Source: Pseudomonas furukawaii
Lineage (GTDB): Bacteria; Pseudomonadota; Gammaproteobacteria; Pseudomonadales; Pseudomonadaceae
Reading direction: 5' to 3'
Length of the DNA: 64,000 nucleotides
NCBI RefSeq assembly: GCF_002355475.1
Contig: NZ_AP014862.1
Span: forward strand, 4,092,001 to 4,156,000
The first letter of the stretch is position 1; each line of letters starts with the position of its first letter. Made by a program: the position numbers and the translations under genes. Positions 47,034-54,465 of the stretch are shown here, in pieces. The notes under the pieces are model-generated. The model saw only the letters and a list, made by a program, of their open reading frames with translations, made no database searches and was not told the origin of the DNA.

Positions 47034-47580
47034 GATGGCAGAACACTTCCGACAAATCATCATTGGTCTGGGTGAAGATCCAAACCGAGAAGGCCTGCTC
47101 GATTCTCCCAAACGCGCCGCAAAAGCCATGAGCTATTTATGCCAAGGCTATACGATGTCGCTAGAGGAGGTAGTTTCTGACGCCCTTTTTGCGTCAGATA
47201 CCGATGAAATGGTGATCGTGCGCGACATCGAACTATATTCGCTCTGCGAGCATCACCTGCTGCCCTTTATCGGTAAGGCACATGTCGCCTATATGCCCAC
47301 AGGGAAGGTCCTTGGACTCTCGAAGGTCGCGCGAATCGTCGATCTGTTCGCCCGTCGCCTGCAAATTCAAGAGGACCTCACCAAGCAAATCGCCAACGCA
47401 ATACAAAGCGTCACTCAGGCCGCTGGCGTCGCCGTCGTAATAGAGGCAAAACATATGTGCATGATGATGCGCGGTGTGGAAAAGCAGAACTCGGTGATGA
47501 CCACATCAGTGATGCTCGGAGCCTTCCGCGAGTCCTCCAACTCTAGGCAAGAGTTTCTTCAACTCATAAGGAGCAAGTAA
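47011..47580 (+). CDS. folE: GTP cyclohydrolase I
   Basis: A 189-residue enzyme (185 if the ATG at 47023 is used) converting GTP to 7,8-dihydroneopterin triphosphate, the first step of folate/pterin synthesis. The zinc site is complete: C79 and H82 in CEHHLLPF, and C150 in [31 protein letters not shown] is the conserved substrate region. It is shorter than E. coli FolE (222 residues), mainly at the N-terminus. An extra folE in a catabolic and regulator context may serve a pterin-dependent hydroxylase elsewhere or be a stress-responsive duplicate. Confidence 0.95.
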   Translation: MGITMKDKMAEHFRQIIIGLGEDPNREGLLDSPKRAAKAMSYLCQGYTMSLEEVVSDALFASDTDEMVIVRDIELYSLCEHHLLPFIGKAHVAYMPTGKVLGLSKVARIVDLFARRLQIQEDLTKQIANAIQSVTQAAGVAVVIEAKHMCMMMRGVEKQNSVMTTSVMLGAFRESSNSRQEFLQLIRSK

Positions 47581-47595
47581 ATTCCCAACTGGCGT

Positions 47596-47615
47596 CTCGC
47601 CTCATCGGCGAGTTT
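47596..47615 (+). terminator. Hairpin after folE
   Basis: CTCGCC, loop TCATC, GGCGAG, TTT: a 6-bp stem starting 16 bases after the folE stop. The remaining gap to 47818 has no gene; it contains a repeated AGTAC element close to the MarR start. Confidence 0.55.
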
Positions 47616-47818
47616 GCATGCCCTCCTCTCCCCATGCTTGAACATTCTCGACATCTGCGTAGTAGTAAAGGACTCGGGACAACGTCGTCAGGCCTGGATC
47701 ATGAACACTCCTTGCGGCGGACATTATCCACCTTAAGCAAGTGTCCACTCAGCCCAGTCTGGACAGGGCAGAACTACATGCAATTAGTACGTAGTACTCA
47801 TTATGAGGAATACACGCC

Positions 47819-48244
47819 ATGAACCCCGATCTAAGCAGCCTGGGCTTTTTGATCGCAGACGTTGCCAAATTGATACGGCGTTCTTTCGAACGCCACCTGC
47901 AAGGCAAAAGCCTGACCCTTAGCCAGACACGGGCGCTTCTATACGTGGCAAAGCACCAGGGCTGTCGACAAGTCGAGCTCGCAGACATGTTGGAGATCAA
48001 GCCGATCACGCTGGCCCGGCTCATCGACCAGTTGGAGCAGTCAGATCTGGTTGAGCGCCGACGGGATCCAGGCGACAGGCGCGCCTACCGGCTTTTTCTG
48101 CGCCCCAAAGCTGGTGCTGAACTGTCGACCATTGCTCACGTAGCTGAGGTGACACGGCAAGAAGCGCTTCGCAACTTCTCAGAGGACGAGGCCCGCACCC
48201 TGATTTCTGCCTTACAACACATGCGTACCAATCTCACTTCTTGA
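47819..48244 (+). CDS. MarR-family transcriptional regulator
   Basis: A 141-residue winged-helix regulator. The recognition region is TLSQTRALLYVAKHQGCRQVELADMLEIKPITLARLIDQLEQSDLVERRRDPGDRRAYRLFLRPKA, including the D-x-R wing motif. MarR proteins commonly repress a divergent or downstream efflux operon in response to aromatic ligands. Here the downstream pump gene survives only as a remnant (48323-48457), so the regulator has lost its local target. Confidence 0.92.
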   Translation: MNPDLSSLGFLIADVAKLIRRSFERHLQGKSLTLSQTRALLYVAKHQGCRQVELADMLEIKPITLARLIDQLEQSDLVERRRDPGDRRAYRLFLRPKAGAELSTIAHVAEVTRQEALRNFSEDEARTLISALQHMRTNLTS

Positions 48245-48322
48245 GTCGGCCGAAGACTAGCGAAATCCATTCTTCAAACAGGTCAGGCAGGCGTCCACAA
48301 TCTCAGTTCGCCAGCGGACTTC

Positions 48323-48457
48323 ATGAAGCTAGACAGGGAAGTAGTACGCCAGGCGTCGATCTTGGCCTACCTGCAGGACTACCGCCTGATGATATTCATC
48401 ACCCTACCCGCAGCCCCAATGACGCTACTGCTGTGGGCCCCAGCCAAACGCACGTAA
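48323..48457 (+). pseudogene. C-terminal remnant of a DHA2/EmrB-type MFS pump
   Basis: A 44-residue open segment beginning MKLDREVVRQASILAYLQDY and continuing RLMIFITLPAAPMTLLLWAP. This is the characteristic end of DHA2-family (EmrB-like) drug exporters: a cytoplasmic or periplasmic RQASxxAYLxDF element, then the last membrane helix. The rest of the pump is missing. MarR-EmrAB is a standard arrangement, so this is best read as the scar of a deletion between the MarR gene and the pump tail. Confidence 0.6.
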
Positions 48458-48616
48458 CTCGCACTCGCCATGGATTGAGGGATCAGCGGTATCTGGCTGC
48501 CAAGACAAGAAAGAGAATTGGGCATTTACTTATGAGTGGCGCTTGGCATCCGTATAAGCCGCCGTGAGCAGATACTGATTTCCTTGTCGAAAGCCTCATC
48601 CAGCCGGAGGCAAACC

Positions 48617-49060
48617 ATGAAGCGCAAACAGCACCTTGCAGCAATCGCGATTGCTGCAGGCCTGGTCAGCTGTGCATCAGTAGAAGACCGCCAAGTGGTC
48701 AACATTCCCCTTGTCGCCAGTCAGCACAATGTAGGCCAGATTGGCCAAGCAACCCTCGCCGCCGACGGAGAAGAGACTTCCATGTCGATCTTCATCAGCG
48801 GGGTACCCAGCGAAACGACGCGGCCGGTCCACATCTATTCCTATATCTATTCAGGTACCTGCACGAAGAGGCAAAATTCAGCCCCTGCATTCGAGATGAA
48901 CCAGCGAGTATTGGCAGATAAAGACAACAGACATGGCTGGACGCTTTCGAGAAGGGCGAACGTGCCTCTGAATACTTTACGGTCCGCGGCCTACTCTATT
49001 GTGCTACGCACCGGCCCTGCAGACGGAAACCGGGAGATATTCTGCGGAGAAATCAGCTGA
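48617..49060 (+). CDS. Predicted outer-membrane lipoprotein of unknown function
   Basis: A 147-residue protein with a lipoprotein signal: basic MKRKQ, hydrophobic LAAIAIAAG, then the lipobox LVSC (Cys 20). The mature part has a beta-sandwich-like segment TSMSIFISGVPSETTRPVHIYSYIYSGTC, recalling Cu/Zn-SOD-like or CHRD-type folds but without copper-ligand histidines. ATG 48617 follows GGAGG. No operon partner. Function unknown. Confidence 0.8.
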   Translation: MKRKQHLAAIAIAAGLVSCASVEDRQVVNIPLVASQHNVGQIGQATLAADGEETSMSIFISGVPSETTRPVHIYSYIYSGTCTKRQNSAPAFEMNQRVLADKDNRHGWTLSRRANVPLNTLRSAAYSIVLRTGPADGNREIFCGEIS

Positions 49061-49313
49061 ATTCGCGCTACCCAGGAGCACAAGTTGCGAATGGCCGGAT
49101 TTGGTAGCTTGCAGCGGCTGACAATCGTCGGCGCTGCGCCTACCGATACTGCTGCATTATGGGTGTGAGGAACGTTTAGCCAGTAGCTTCATAGGACTGC
49201 GTTCGACCTATACGCCAGCAACCGGCCGACTCTGTTGAAAAACTCCCATGCCGGCACAGAGCCTGCCCTGGATGAAATTGCAATCGGATGGGTGCTGCCC
49301 CAGCAGGGAAATA
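49061..49313. other. 253-bp gap without a recognised gene
   Basis: No coding or RNA feature is recognised. GACTCTGTTGAAAAACTC near 49230 resembles sequence often found at IS ends in Pseudomonas, but no partner end or transposase is present. Confidence 0.3.
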
Positions 49314-49628
49314 TCAGGTGGCCGAGCTCCCGCCGTCATTGGACAGATCATCGCGAGCAACGCGCCCAAAATCGGTGAGGTCTTGATCCTCCTCGCTGAA
49401 CATGAAGTTCACCATGCGGTCGCGTCTGAGGCCTGAAAGCGTGCTGAAAAAGCAGGGCTCGCACAGATGGACCTCATAGCACTCGCCATCATGGGCCGAG
49501 CCATAGCCCCAACTGGCGCGAAGCGTGCCAAATTGCAATCCACCCCCTTCAACACGCGTGCTAGCGCCGCAAACGTCGCACAGGACATCACTGACCGATT
49601 CGGCCTGCTCCATAGCAGTGATCTTCAT
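49314..49628 (-). CDS. Small zinc-ribbon protein
   Basis: A 104-residue acidic protein with two CxxC knuckles, LCDVCG and LCEPCF, about 38 residues apart, which should bind one zinc ion. Between them is FGTLRASWGYGSAHDGECYEVH, conserved-looking and aromatic. ATG 49628 is preceded by AGGAGG; an upstream in-frame start at 49652 is less likely. No membrane segment or signal. I know of similar small Pseudomonas proteins but no function. Confidence 0.75.
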   Translation of the reverse strand: MKITAMEQAESVSDVLCDVCGASTRVEGGGLQFGTLRASWGYGSAHDGECYEVHLCEPCFFSTLSGLRRDRMVNFMFSEEDQDLTDFGRVARDDLSNDGGSSAT

Positions 49629-49819
49629 CGAGAACCTCCTACCAAGGTACATGTACGCCTTCGTTTATCTGGCACACGATACTCCTGTAGAAGCTTTGCT
49701 CGGTGGGGGTGACGTGCTCCCCCGAATACGGCCCTTCGGTGCTCCGGACCCGCAGCAGAACTCGGCAGTGGTTTGCACATAGGCTGGGGAGACTGCCCGC
49801 TTGTAGGCTCGCCACACAA

Positions 49820-50677
49820 CTATGCTCTGTCTGCGAGAACAATCTGCCACGGGCGCCTCATCAGCTCCTGACAGGCTATTTCCCCGCCGCCGAAGCAATA
49901 CCCGACTGGTTGATTGAATGTCGCCGGTGTCGCGTAGCCCAGGGCCTGTCCCTGTTCGTTCCAAAGGCCACCGCCACCTGCCCGCAGCAACGCGTGACCC
50001 GCCACCACATCGTGGGGCGACACCGCGTACAAGGATACTGCAGCGATCCCATCCCCCGCCGCCACCCGGGCAAGCCGATAGGCAACGCTCGGCATGGCAT
50101 AGAAGGTGGCGGGCGCGCAGAGCTCGGCGTTCTGGGTGGGCCGGGCACGCGCCGCGAGACTGACGAAGACTTGGGCACCTTCCGCCAGTCCGCCTTGCGC
50201 GACATTCTGCACGATCAACGCGCCATTACGGAGCAAGTGCGGCATCCCCTCAGTCCAAGCAACACAATCCGCCCCGCGCTCCGTCATCGGCGCATAGACG
50301 ACGCCCAGCACCGGCACACACTCTCGTAGCAAACCCACGGAAATCGCCGAGCCCAAGTGCCCCTGCAGGAAGTCACGGGTGCCATCGTTGGGATCCACAA
50401 CCCAGCAATAGTGATGCCCCGTCAGTTGCACACCGGTTTCCTCACCGACAAAGTCGCAAGGGAGCAGCTTCGTCAGTCCCTGGTGCAGCATGACCTCGAC
50501 CTCGCCATCAATTTCGGCCTTGTCCCCGGCGCCTCTCGGCCCTCCAGGTCGCACCACCTCAGCAGCGATCAGGCACCCCGCTTCCCGTACCAGCGCGATC
50601 ACCGCATCGAGCAGCACGCGATCGACGCCTTGGCGAGCTAACGCCCCCGGTGACAACGGGACAGGTCGTTCACGCAT
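49820..50677 (-). CDS. Inositol-monophosphatase/CysQ-family phosphatase
   Basis: A 285-residue metal-dependent phosphatase. Metal-site motifs are FVGEETG, VVDPNDGTRDFLQG (the WxxDPxDGTxxF element) and SPHDVVAGHALLRAGGG. Family members hydrolyse inositol phosphates, 3'-phosphoadenosine-5'-phosphate or histidinol phosphate. ATG 50677 aligns with the family N-terminus; the open frame reaches 50734. Residues after the second motif match CysQ no better than SuhB, so the substrate is open. Confidence 0.88.
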   Translation of the reverse strand: MRERPVPLSPGALARQGVDRVLLDAVIALVREAGCLIAAEVVRPGGPRGAGDKAEIDGEVEVMLHQGLTKLLPCDFVGEETGVQLTGHHYCWVVDPNDGTRDFLQGHLGSAISVGLLRECVPVLGVVYAPMTERGADCVAWTEGMPHLLRNGALIVQNVAQGGLAEGAQVFVSLAARARPTQNAELCAPATFYAMPSVAYRLARVAAGDGIAAVSLYAVSPHDVVAGHALLRAGGGGLWNEQGQALGYATPATFNQPVGYCFGGGEIACQELMRRPWQIVLADRA

Positions 50678-50755
50678 GCCGGTACCCTCACAGTGGGCTT
50701 GCAAAGGGGATAGCAGGTCACGCCAGGCCGCCAACGGCGGCCTTACAACTCAGGG

Positions 50756-50962
50756 TCAGTGATAAACCCCATACTCGATGCGCCCAAGAAAGGTCTCGAG
50801 CACTTCCAGGTCCTCTTCGTTGGCGAGCATGTCGATCGGACGACGCCGCTCGAGCCCCAAGGCGGGCGCCACCATCCAGCGTTCGGCAGCCTCCCGACTG
50901 CCGAAAACTTGCGTGGCGCGCTTCAGCATTCTGGAATACTGCACAGCAAAATTCTCAGTCAT
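50756..50962 (-). CDS. Orphan MbcA/ParS/Xre toxin-binding domain protein
   Basis: A 68-residue protein. ATQVFGSREAAERWMVAPALGLERRRPIDMLANEEDLEVLETFLGRIEYGVY is the DUF2384 (MbcA/ParS/Xre antitoxin C-terminal) pattern, including the GRIEYG ending. The Xre helix-turn-helix that precedes it in full antitoxins is absent, and no RES-domain toxin lies nearby. ATG 50962 follows GGCGAGGAG. It may be a stand-alone protein, a defence against a toxin encoded elsewhere, or a regulator. Confidence 0.75.
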   Translation of the reverse strand: MTENFAVQYSRMLKRATQVFGSREAAERWMVAPALGLERRRPIDMLANEEDLEVLETFLGRIEYGVYH

Positions 50963-51167
50963 GGTGGTCGCTCCTCGCCGGGCCATGCAGGCGCCCGGTC
51001 CCAGTTAGCCAAGCCTAAGCTCCCTGCCCTCCTACGCCGATGCTGATGGGTGCTAGGGTAAGTCCAATCGGATCGGCTGCCCTCCTGTCGGCAGGCTCGC
51101 TCGCGCGTTCCCCACCTGCCCCCGCACCCACCGGGCAAATCGGAACAAACAACCAATAACGGGCCCT

Positions 51168-52079
51168 TCACTGCGAGCGGCGCAGCTCGCCAAACGGCAT
51201 CTCCGGCTCAACATAGCGTAAAGCGGCCTTGGCATCGCGCCAGCCGACATAACTCATCAGCGCCTTGACGCTCCACTGGTTGCGACTGGCCCAGGTGGCA
51301 AAGCCGCGACGCAACGAGTGGCTGCTGTAGCGCTCACCCTCCAAGCCACTGCGCACCATCGCCCGACGGAGGATGCGCGAGATGCTGTACGCGTGCAGCC
51401 CTTCATCCGCCAAGTTGCCCCAACGGTCCACCGCACGAAACACCGGGTCCTGGTGCAAACCCGATACCGCGAGCCAGTCAAGATAGGCCTCCACCGGACA
51501 CAGACGTTTCAAGGCCGGCACCGTGAACGACCGTCCGGTGTTGTCGCGGTCGCCTTTGCTGCTGGGCAAAAACAAGTCCATCCCCTCCCCTGGCCGCGCC
51601 TCAATAAACTCCACGCGCAGCCGGCACAGATCATCGCTGCGAAACGCCCGCCAAAACCCCAGGAGGATCAGGGCGCGATCGCGGCGGCAGCTCAGCAGGG
51701 CGTGGCGGTCGATCTGTTCCTGCGCCATCAGCCAGTCGATGCAGCGGGCCAACTCGGTCAACTGCAGCGGCTCCGCCTGCCGCTCCAGCCGGGGATGCAG
51801 GGCCTGGATGCCGCGGAGCACCTCGCGCACGTACGGCGCCTTGGTCGGATCGGGAAAGCCCTGATTCAGGTGCCACTTGGCCAGCGCGGCGAGGTTCGCC
51901 CGCAAGGTCGAGCTGGCCAGGGTCTCGGCGTAATCCGCCAGATAACGGGCAATCGCCTCACTGCTGGCGGGCAGGAAGCCACCCCAGGTGTCCTCGAAAT
52001 GGGCGAGCGCCTGCTGATAGCGGCGCTCGGTGCTTTCGCGCCGCGCGGCCTGCCGGTAGCGATCGACCTTCTCCGTCAC
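51168..52079 (-). CDS. Tyrosine recombinase, TnpS-like paralogue A
   Basis: A site-specific recombinase of about 303 residues from the GTG at 52079 (330 if the frame is taken from 52160). Catalytic residues: Arg in WRAFRSDDL, HSLRRGF, the HxxR box, Trp in YVGWRDAK (usual for the His/Trp position) and the nucleophile in LRYVE. It is closely similar along its length to the recombinase at 53296-54285 (both share HFE..WGGFLPA, GFPDPTK and QAEPLQL). A small BPSL0761-like gene lies divergent upstream. Probably cuts and rejoins specific DNA sites. Confidence 0.88.
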   Translation of the reverse strand: MTEKVDRYRQAARRESTERRYQQALAHFEDTWGGFLPASSEAIARYLADYAETLASSTLRANLAALAKWHLNQGFPDPTKAPYVREVLRGIQALHPRLERQAEPLQLTELARCIDWLMAQEQIDRHALLSCRRDRALILLGFWRAFRSDDLCRLRVEFIEARPGEGMDLFLPSSKGDRDNTGRSFTVPALKRLCPVEAYLDWLAVSGLHQDPVFRAVDRWGNLADEGLHAYSISRILRRAMVRSGLEGERYSSHSLRRGFATWASRNQWSVKALMSYVGWRDAKAALRYVEPEMPFGELRRSQ

Positions 52080-52281
52080 CGTCGCGCCCTCCTGTGTACT
52101 GGAAAAACCGCCCTTTCCCGCCTCCACCGCCGCTGAGGTTTGAGAATGCCCGCTTCGCAAACGTCAGTTTGTCTGGATCTATCACGTCGAGCCGGATGCC
52201 GATACAGCTCTACTTCCGTACTTGATGACACACCATGAAACCGCTGGTGCGACAGATAGGCGCCTGACACGTTGCAGACGC

Positions 52282-52355
52282 GGTCAGTTGTGGAGCAACG
52301 TCTGGTCACCGTAGGTAGAATGCCTGGCAGTCTTCGGTTAGGATGACAACTGACC
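52282..52355. repeat. Perfect 10-bp inverted repeat, wide spacing
   Basis: GGTCAGTTGT (52282-52291) and ACAACTGACC (52346-52355) are separated by 54 bases in the divergent gap between recombinase A and the BPSL0761-like gene. Possible recombination or regulator sites. Confidence 0.45.
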
Positions 52356-52451
52356 ATAACCCCCACGCCTCGGGCGGGACGCTCCCGTACTGCGCACCAG
52401 GGGGTTTGTTTTTTGGTTGTTGCGCACAAATCCTTGAGAGGAGGTTGTCAC

Positions 52452-52745
52452 ATGACAATGCCTCATGAGCGAACCCGAGCAGTCATACAGACCCACGCGT
52501 TTCTGCAGCGATTGGAAGCAGACGCGTCGCTAAGCGAGGACGTTCGCTGTATGGCCACGCAGTTGCTCCGCCACTACCCCAGTCGCGCGGAAGTCCTACT
52601 GCAAGGGCTGCTCGAAGAAAGGCTCCCAGCGAAGCTTCTTCTTTCTCCATTTTTCACTTCGAGCCCCACTTACCGACCTGTCGATCGCTGGCGAGACAGG
52701 CTCTGCCGCAAATTGGCCGCCATCTTGCTGAATTGTCAGAAGTGA
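52452..52745 (+). CDS. BPSL0761-family small protein
   Basis: A 97-residue protein opening MTMPHERTRAVIQTHAFLQRL with LLRHYPSRAEVLLQ, the core of the BPSL0761-type family. Function is unknown; relatives are small and common in beta- and gammaproteobacteria. ATG 52452 follows AGAGGAGG. The C-terminal PVDRWRDRLCRKLAAILLN is longer than in typical members. It lies between two recombinase genes. Confidence 0.75.
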   Translation: MTMPHERTRAVIQTHAFLQRLEADASLSEDVRCMATQLLRHYPSRAEVLLQGLLEERLPAKLLLSPFFTSSPTYRPVDRWRDRLCRKLAAILLNCQK

Positions 52746-53295
52746 CTGGCCACACGATCGCTCCCCACGGGCCAGCAAATAGCTCGCTGACTATGGGAGG
52801 ACAGCCTGTAGCCCACCTTGCACGCACACAAGGCCTCGTAGTTCATCCGCGCAGGATTACCGCTGCAGTCCTCTGATATACCGTCCCTGAAGCGGGGGGC
52901 GAGGAACGGGTCAACCCGCCGATCCAAACAGTGGTTTCTTTTAGCTCAAATGGCTTGTTTAGCTGTCCAGCTAATCATGGGATTTGGGCTAATGATTAGC
53001 CCATAAGGCAAGATTTGCTGGCTGACTACTCACTCCAAACGACCCAACTCGCCATGGAAGATTCCACTAAGCAGGCACGAGGGTGAGCACCTGCAGGTAG
53101 CCCGTTGTCTGGCTGGCGGAGCGTACTCGTGACCGAACTGATGACAATGCGGCCGCCTCGCTGCGCGGTCAAAAAACAGCCCATGCGGCATCGACAGCGC
53201 GATCCAGCCCTCAGCCACGCGAGATGCCAAACTGATGCCCCGCGCCTAGGCGTATATCGGCCAAAGCGGACTGCAGGCCAGACCACTGAAGCTGA
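52746..53295. other. 550-bp gap before recombinase B
   Basis: No convincing gene. Around 52935-53010 there is an AT-rich stretch with several TTTAGC/GCTAA words and the 19-bp palindrome described separately. Two short open frames near 53030-53290 on the minus strand have no recognisable family and poor start sites. Confidence 0.5.
52985..53003. repeat. 19-bp perfect palindrome containing the AGCCCAT word
   Basis: TGGGCTAAT-G-ATTAGCCCA is a perfect inverted repeat around base 52994. Its right arm continues AGCCCAT, the exact unit of the tandem array at 63715. Possible binding or recombination site. Confidence 0.55.
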
Positions 53296-54285
53296 TCAAC
53301 CACCTGGCGGCGTAGTTAGGTCCGACAGGCCCGGCCTGAACTCGACCTCAAGACCGGGCATCAATGGGTGGAGTTGCCCGGGGAAGGACCCCGTGCTCTC
53401 GACATAACGCAACGCGGACTTGGTATCGCGCCATCCCACATAGCCCATCAACGCCTTTATGTCCCAGCCATTGAACGTCGCCCAGGTGGCGAAGCCACGA
53501 CGCAACGAGTGACTGCTGTACAGCACAGCCGGCAGCCCGGCGCCGTGCAGCACCGCCCGCAACAGTGGAATCACGCTATGCGGGTGCAACGCTTGCTTGC
53601 TCAAATGCCCCCAACGATCGATGCCCGGGAACACCGGTCCATTGGTAACCTCTGCTACTTCGATCCAGTCGAGATAGGCCTGGACTGGACACAGGCGCAC
53701 CAGCGCTGGCGCGCTAAAGGACTGGCCCTGGTTGTCACGATCACTCTTGCTCCAGGGCAGAAACAGCCGCAGGCCCTCCCCGGCTCGCGCTTGGATATGC
53801 TCGACCCGCAGTCGGCATAACTCGTCACTGCGAAAGGCCCGCCAGAAGCCAATCAGCAGCAAGGCCCGGTCCCGCCAACAGCGCAGCCATCGTGGTCGGT
53901 CTCCCGCGACCCGAGCCGCTTCCCCTATCCGCTCCAGCCAGGCGACACATTGCTCCAGCTCGCGCAACTGCAGCGGTTCGGCCTGCTTTTCCGGCTTCGG
54001 GTGGAGGGTGCGGATGCCTTTCAACACCTGGCGCACCAGGGGACTCTTGGTCGGATCCGGAAAGCCCTGAGCGACGTGCCACTGCGCGAGCGCGGCCAGA
54101 CGCAGCTTCAGCGTATTGGCAGCCAGCGTGCCGGCATGGTCGACCAAGTAGCGCACGATGGCGTCGCTGGTGGCGGGCAGGAAACCGCCCCAGCTCACTT
54201 CGAAATGCTCGATCGCCTGCTGGTAGCTGCGTCGGGTGTTGGCCCGGGTACCGGCCTGCAGATAGCGCTCCACCACCTCATTCAT
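53296..54285 (-). CDS. tnpS: Tyrosine recombinase, TnpS-like paralogue B
   Basis: A 329-residue lambda-integrase-family recombinase. Motifs: FWRAFRSDELCRLR, SSHSLRRGFATWATFNGW, YVGWRDTKSALRYVE. It is divergent from the coiled-coil protein at 54466, the arrangement of tnpS and tnpT in Tn4651-family transposons, where the pair resolves cointegrates at the intervening res site. ATG 54285 starts the conserved N-terminus MNEVVERYLQAG; a 7-residue extension is possible. Size matches TnpS (about 323 residues). The symbol is assigned from arrangement and size, not from a database match. Confidence 0.75.
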   Translation of the reverse strand: MNEVVERYLQAGTRANTRRSYQQAIEHFEVSWGGFLPATSDAIVRYLVDHAGTLAANTLKLRLAALAQWHVAQGFPDPTKSPLVRQVLKGIRTLHPKPEKQAEPLQLRELEQCVAWLERIGEAARVAGDRPRWLRCWRDRALLLIGFWRAFRSDELCRLRVEHIQARAGEGLRLFLPWSKSDRDNQGQSFSAPALVRLCPVQAYLDWIEVAEVTNGPVFPGIDRWGHLSKQALHPHSVIPLLRAVLHGAGLPAVLYSSHSLRRGFATWATFNGWDIKALMGYVGWRDTKSALRYVESTGSFPGQLHPLMPGLEVEFRPGLSDLTTPPGG

Positions 54286-54344
54286 CGCGCCTCCCCGCCT
54301 TGGCATACCGCCTCAAGGCCGGAATTGGGTCGAATTGCGCTCTC

Positions 54345-54373
54345 ACATGAGATAACTCCGCATTATCCCATGT
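54345..54373. other. Candidate resolution core site (11-7-11)
   Basis: ACATGAGATAA, spacer CTCCGCA, TTATCCCATGT: arms match at 10 of 11 positions. This is the size and form of a tyrosine-recombinase core, sited in the 180-bp divergent gap between the tnpS-like and tnpT-like genes. A second ATCCCAT word at 54421-54427 may be an accessory site. Confidence 0.65.
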
Positions 54374-54465
54374 TAGTCCGTCAGCTCGAATGCTTCGTCA
54401 CGAGCGCCGTTACAGCCGTAATCCCATAATCCATGGCATGACACGAAATCGTCAGGAGAGACGCT

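Noticed and set aside
48241-48567. 108-residue + strand frame after MarR
   Set aside because: A different frame of the same stretch encodes the recognisable pump C-terminus, so this frame is a shadow.
49225-49245. IS remnant (GACTCTGTTGAAAAACTC)
   Set aside because: Resembles common IS ends, but there is no second end, duplication or transposase.
53026-53286. Short minus-strand frames downstream of recombinase B
   Set aside because: Compositionally odd, no recognisable domain and no ribosome site.
51168-54306. tRNA-integrated genomic island
   Set aside because: No tRNA gene or fragment was seen next to either recombinase; both fit TnpS better than an island integrase.
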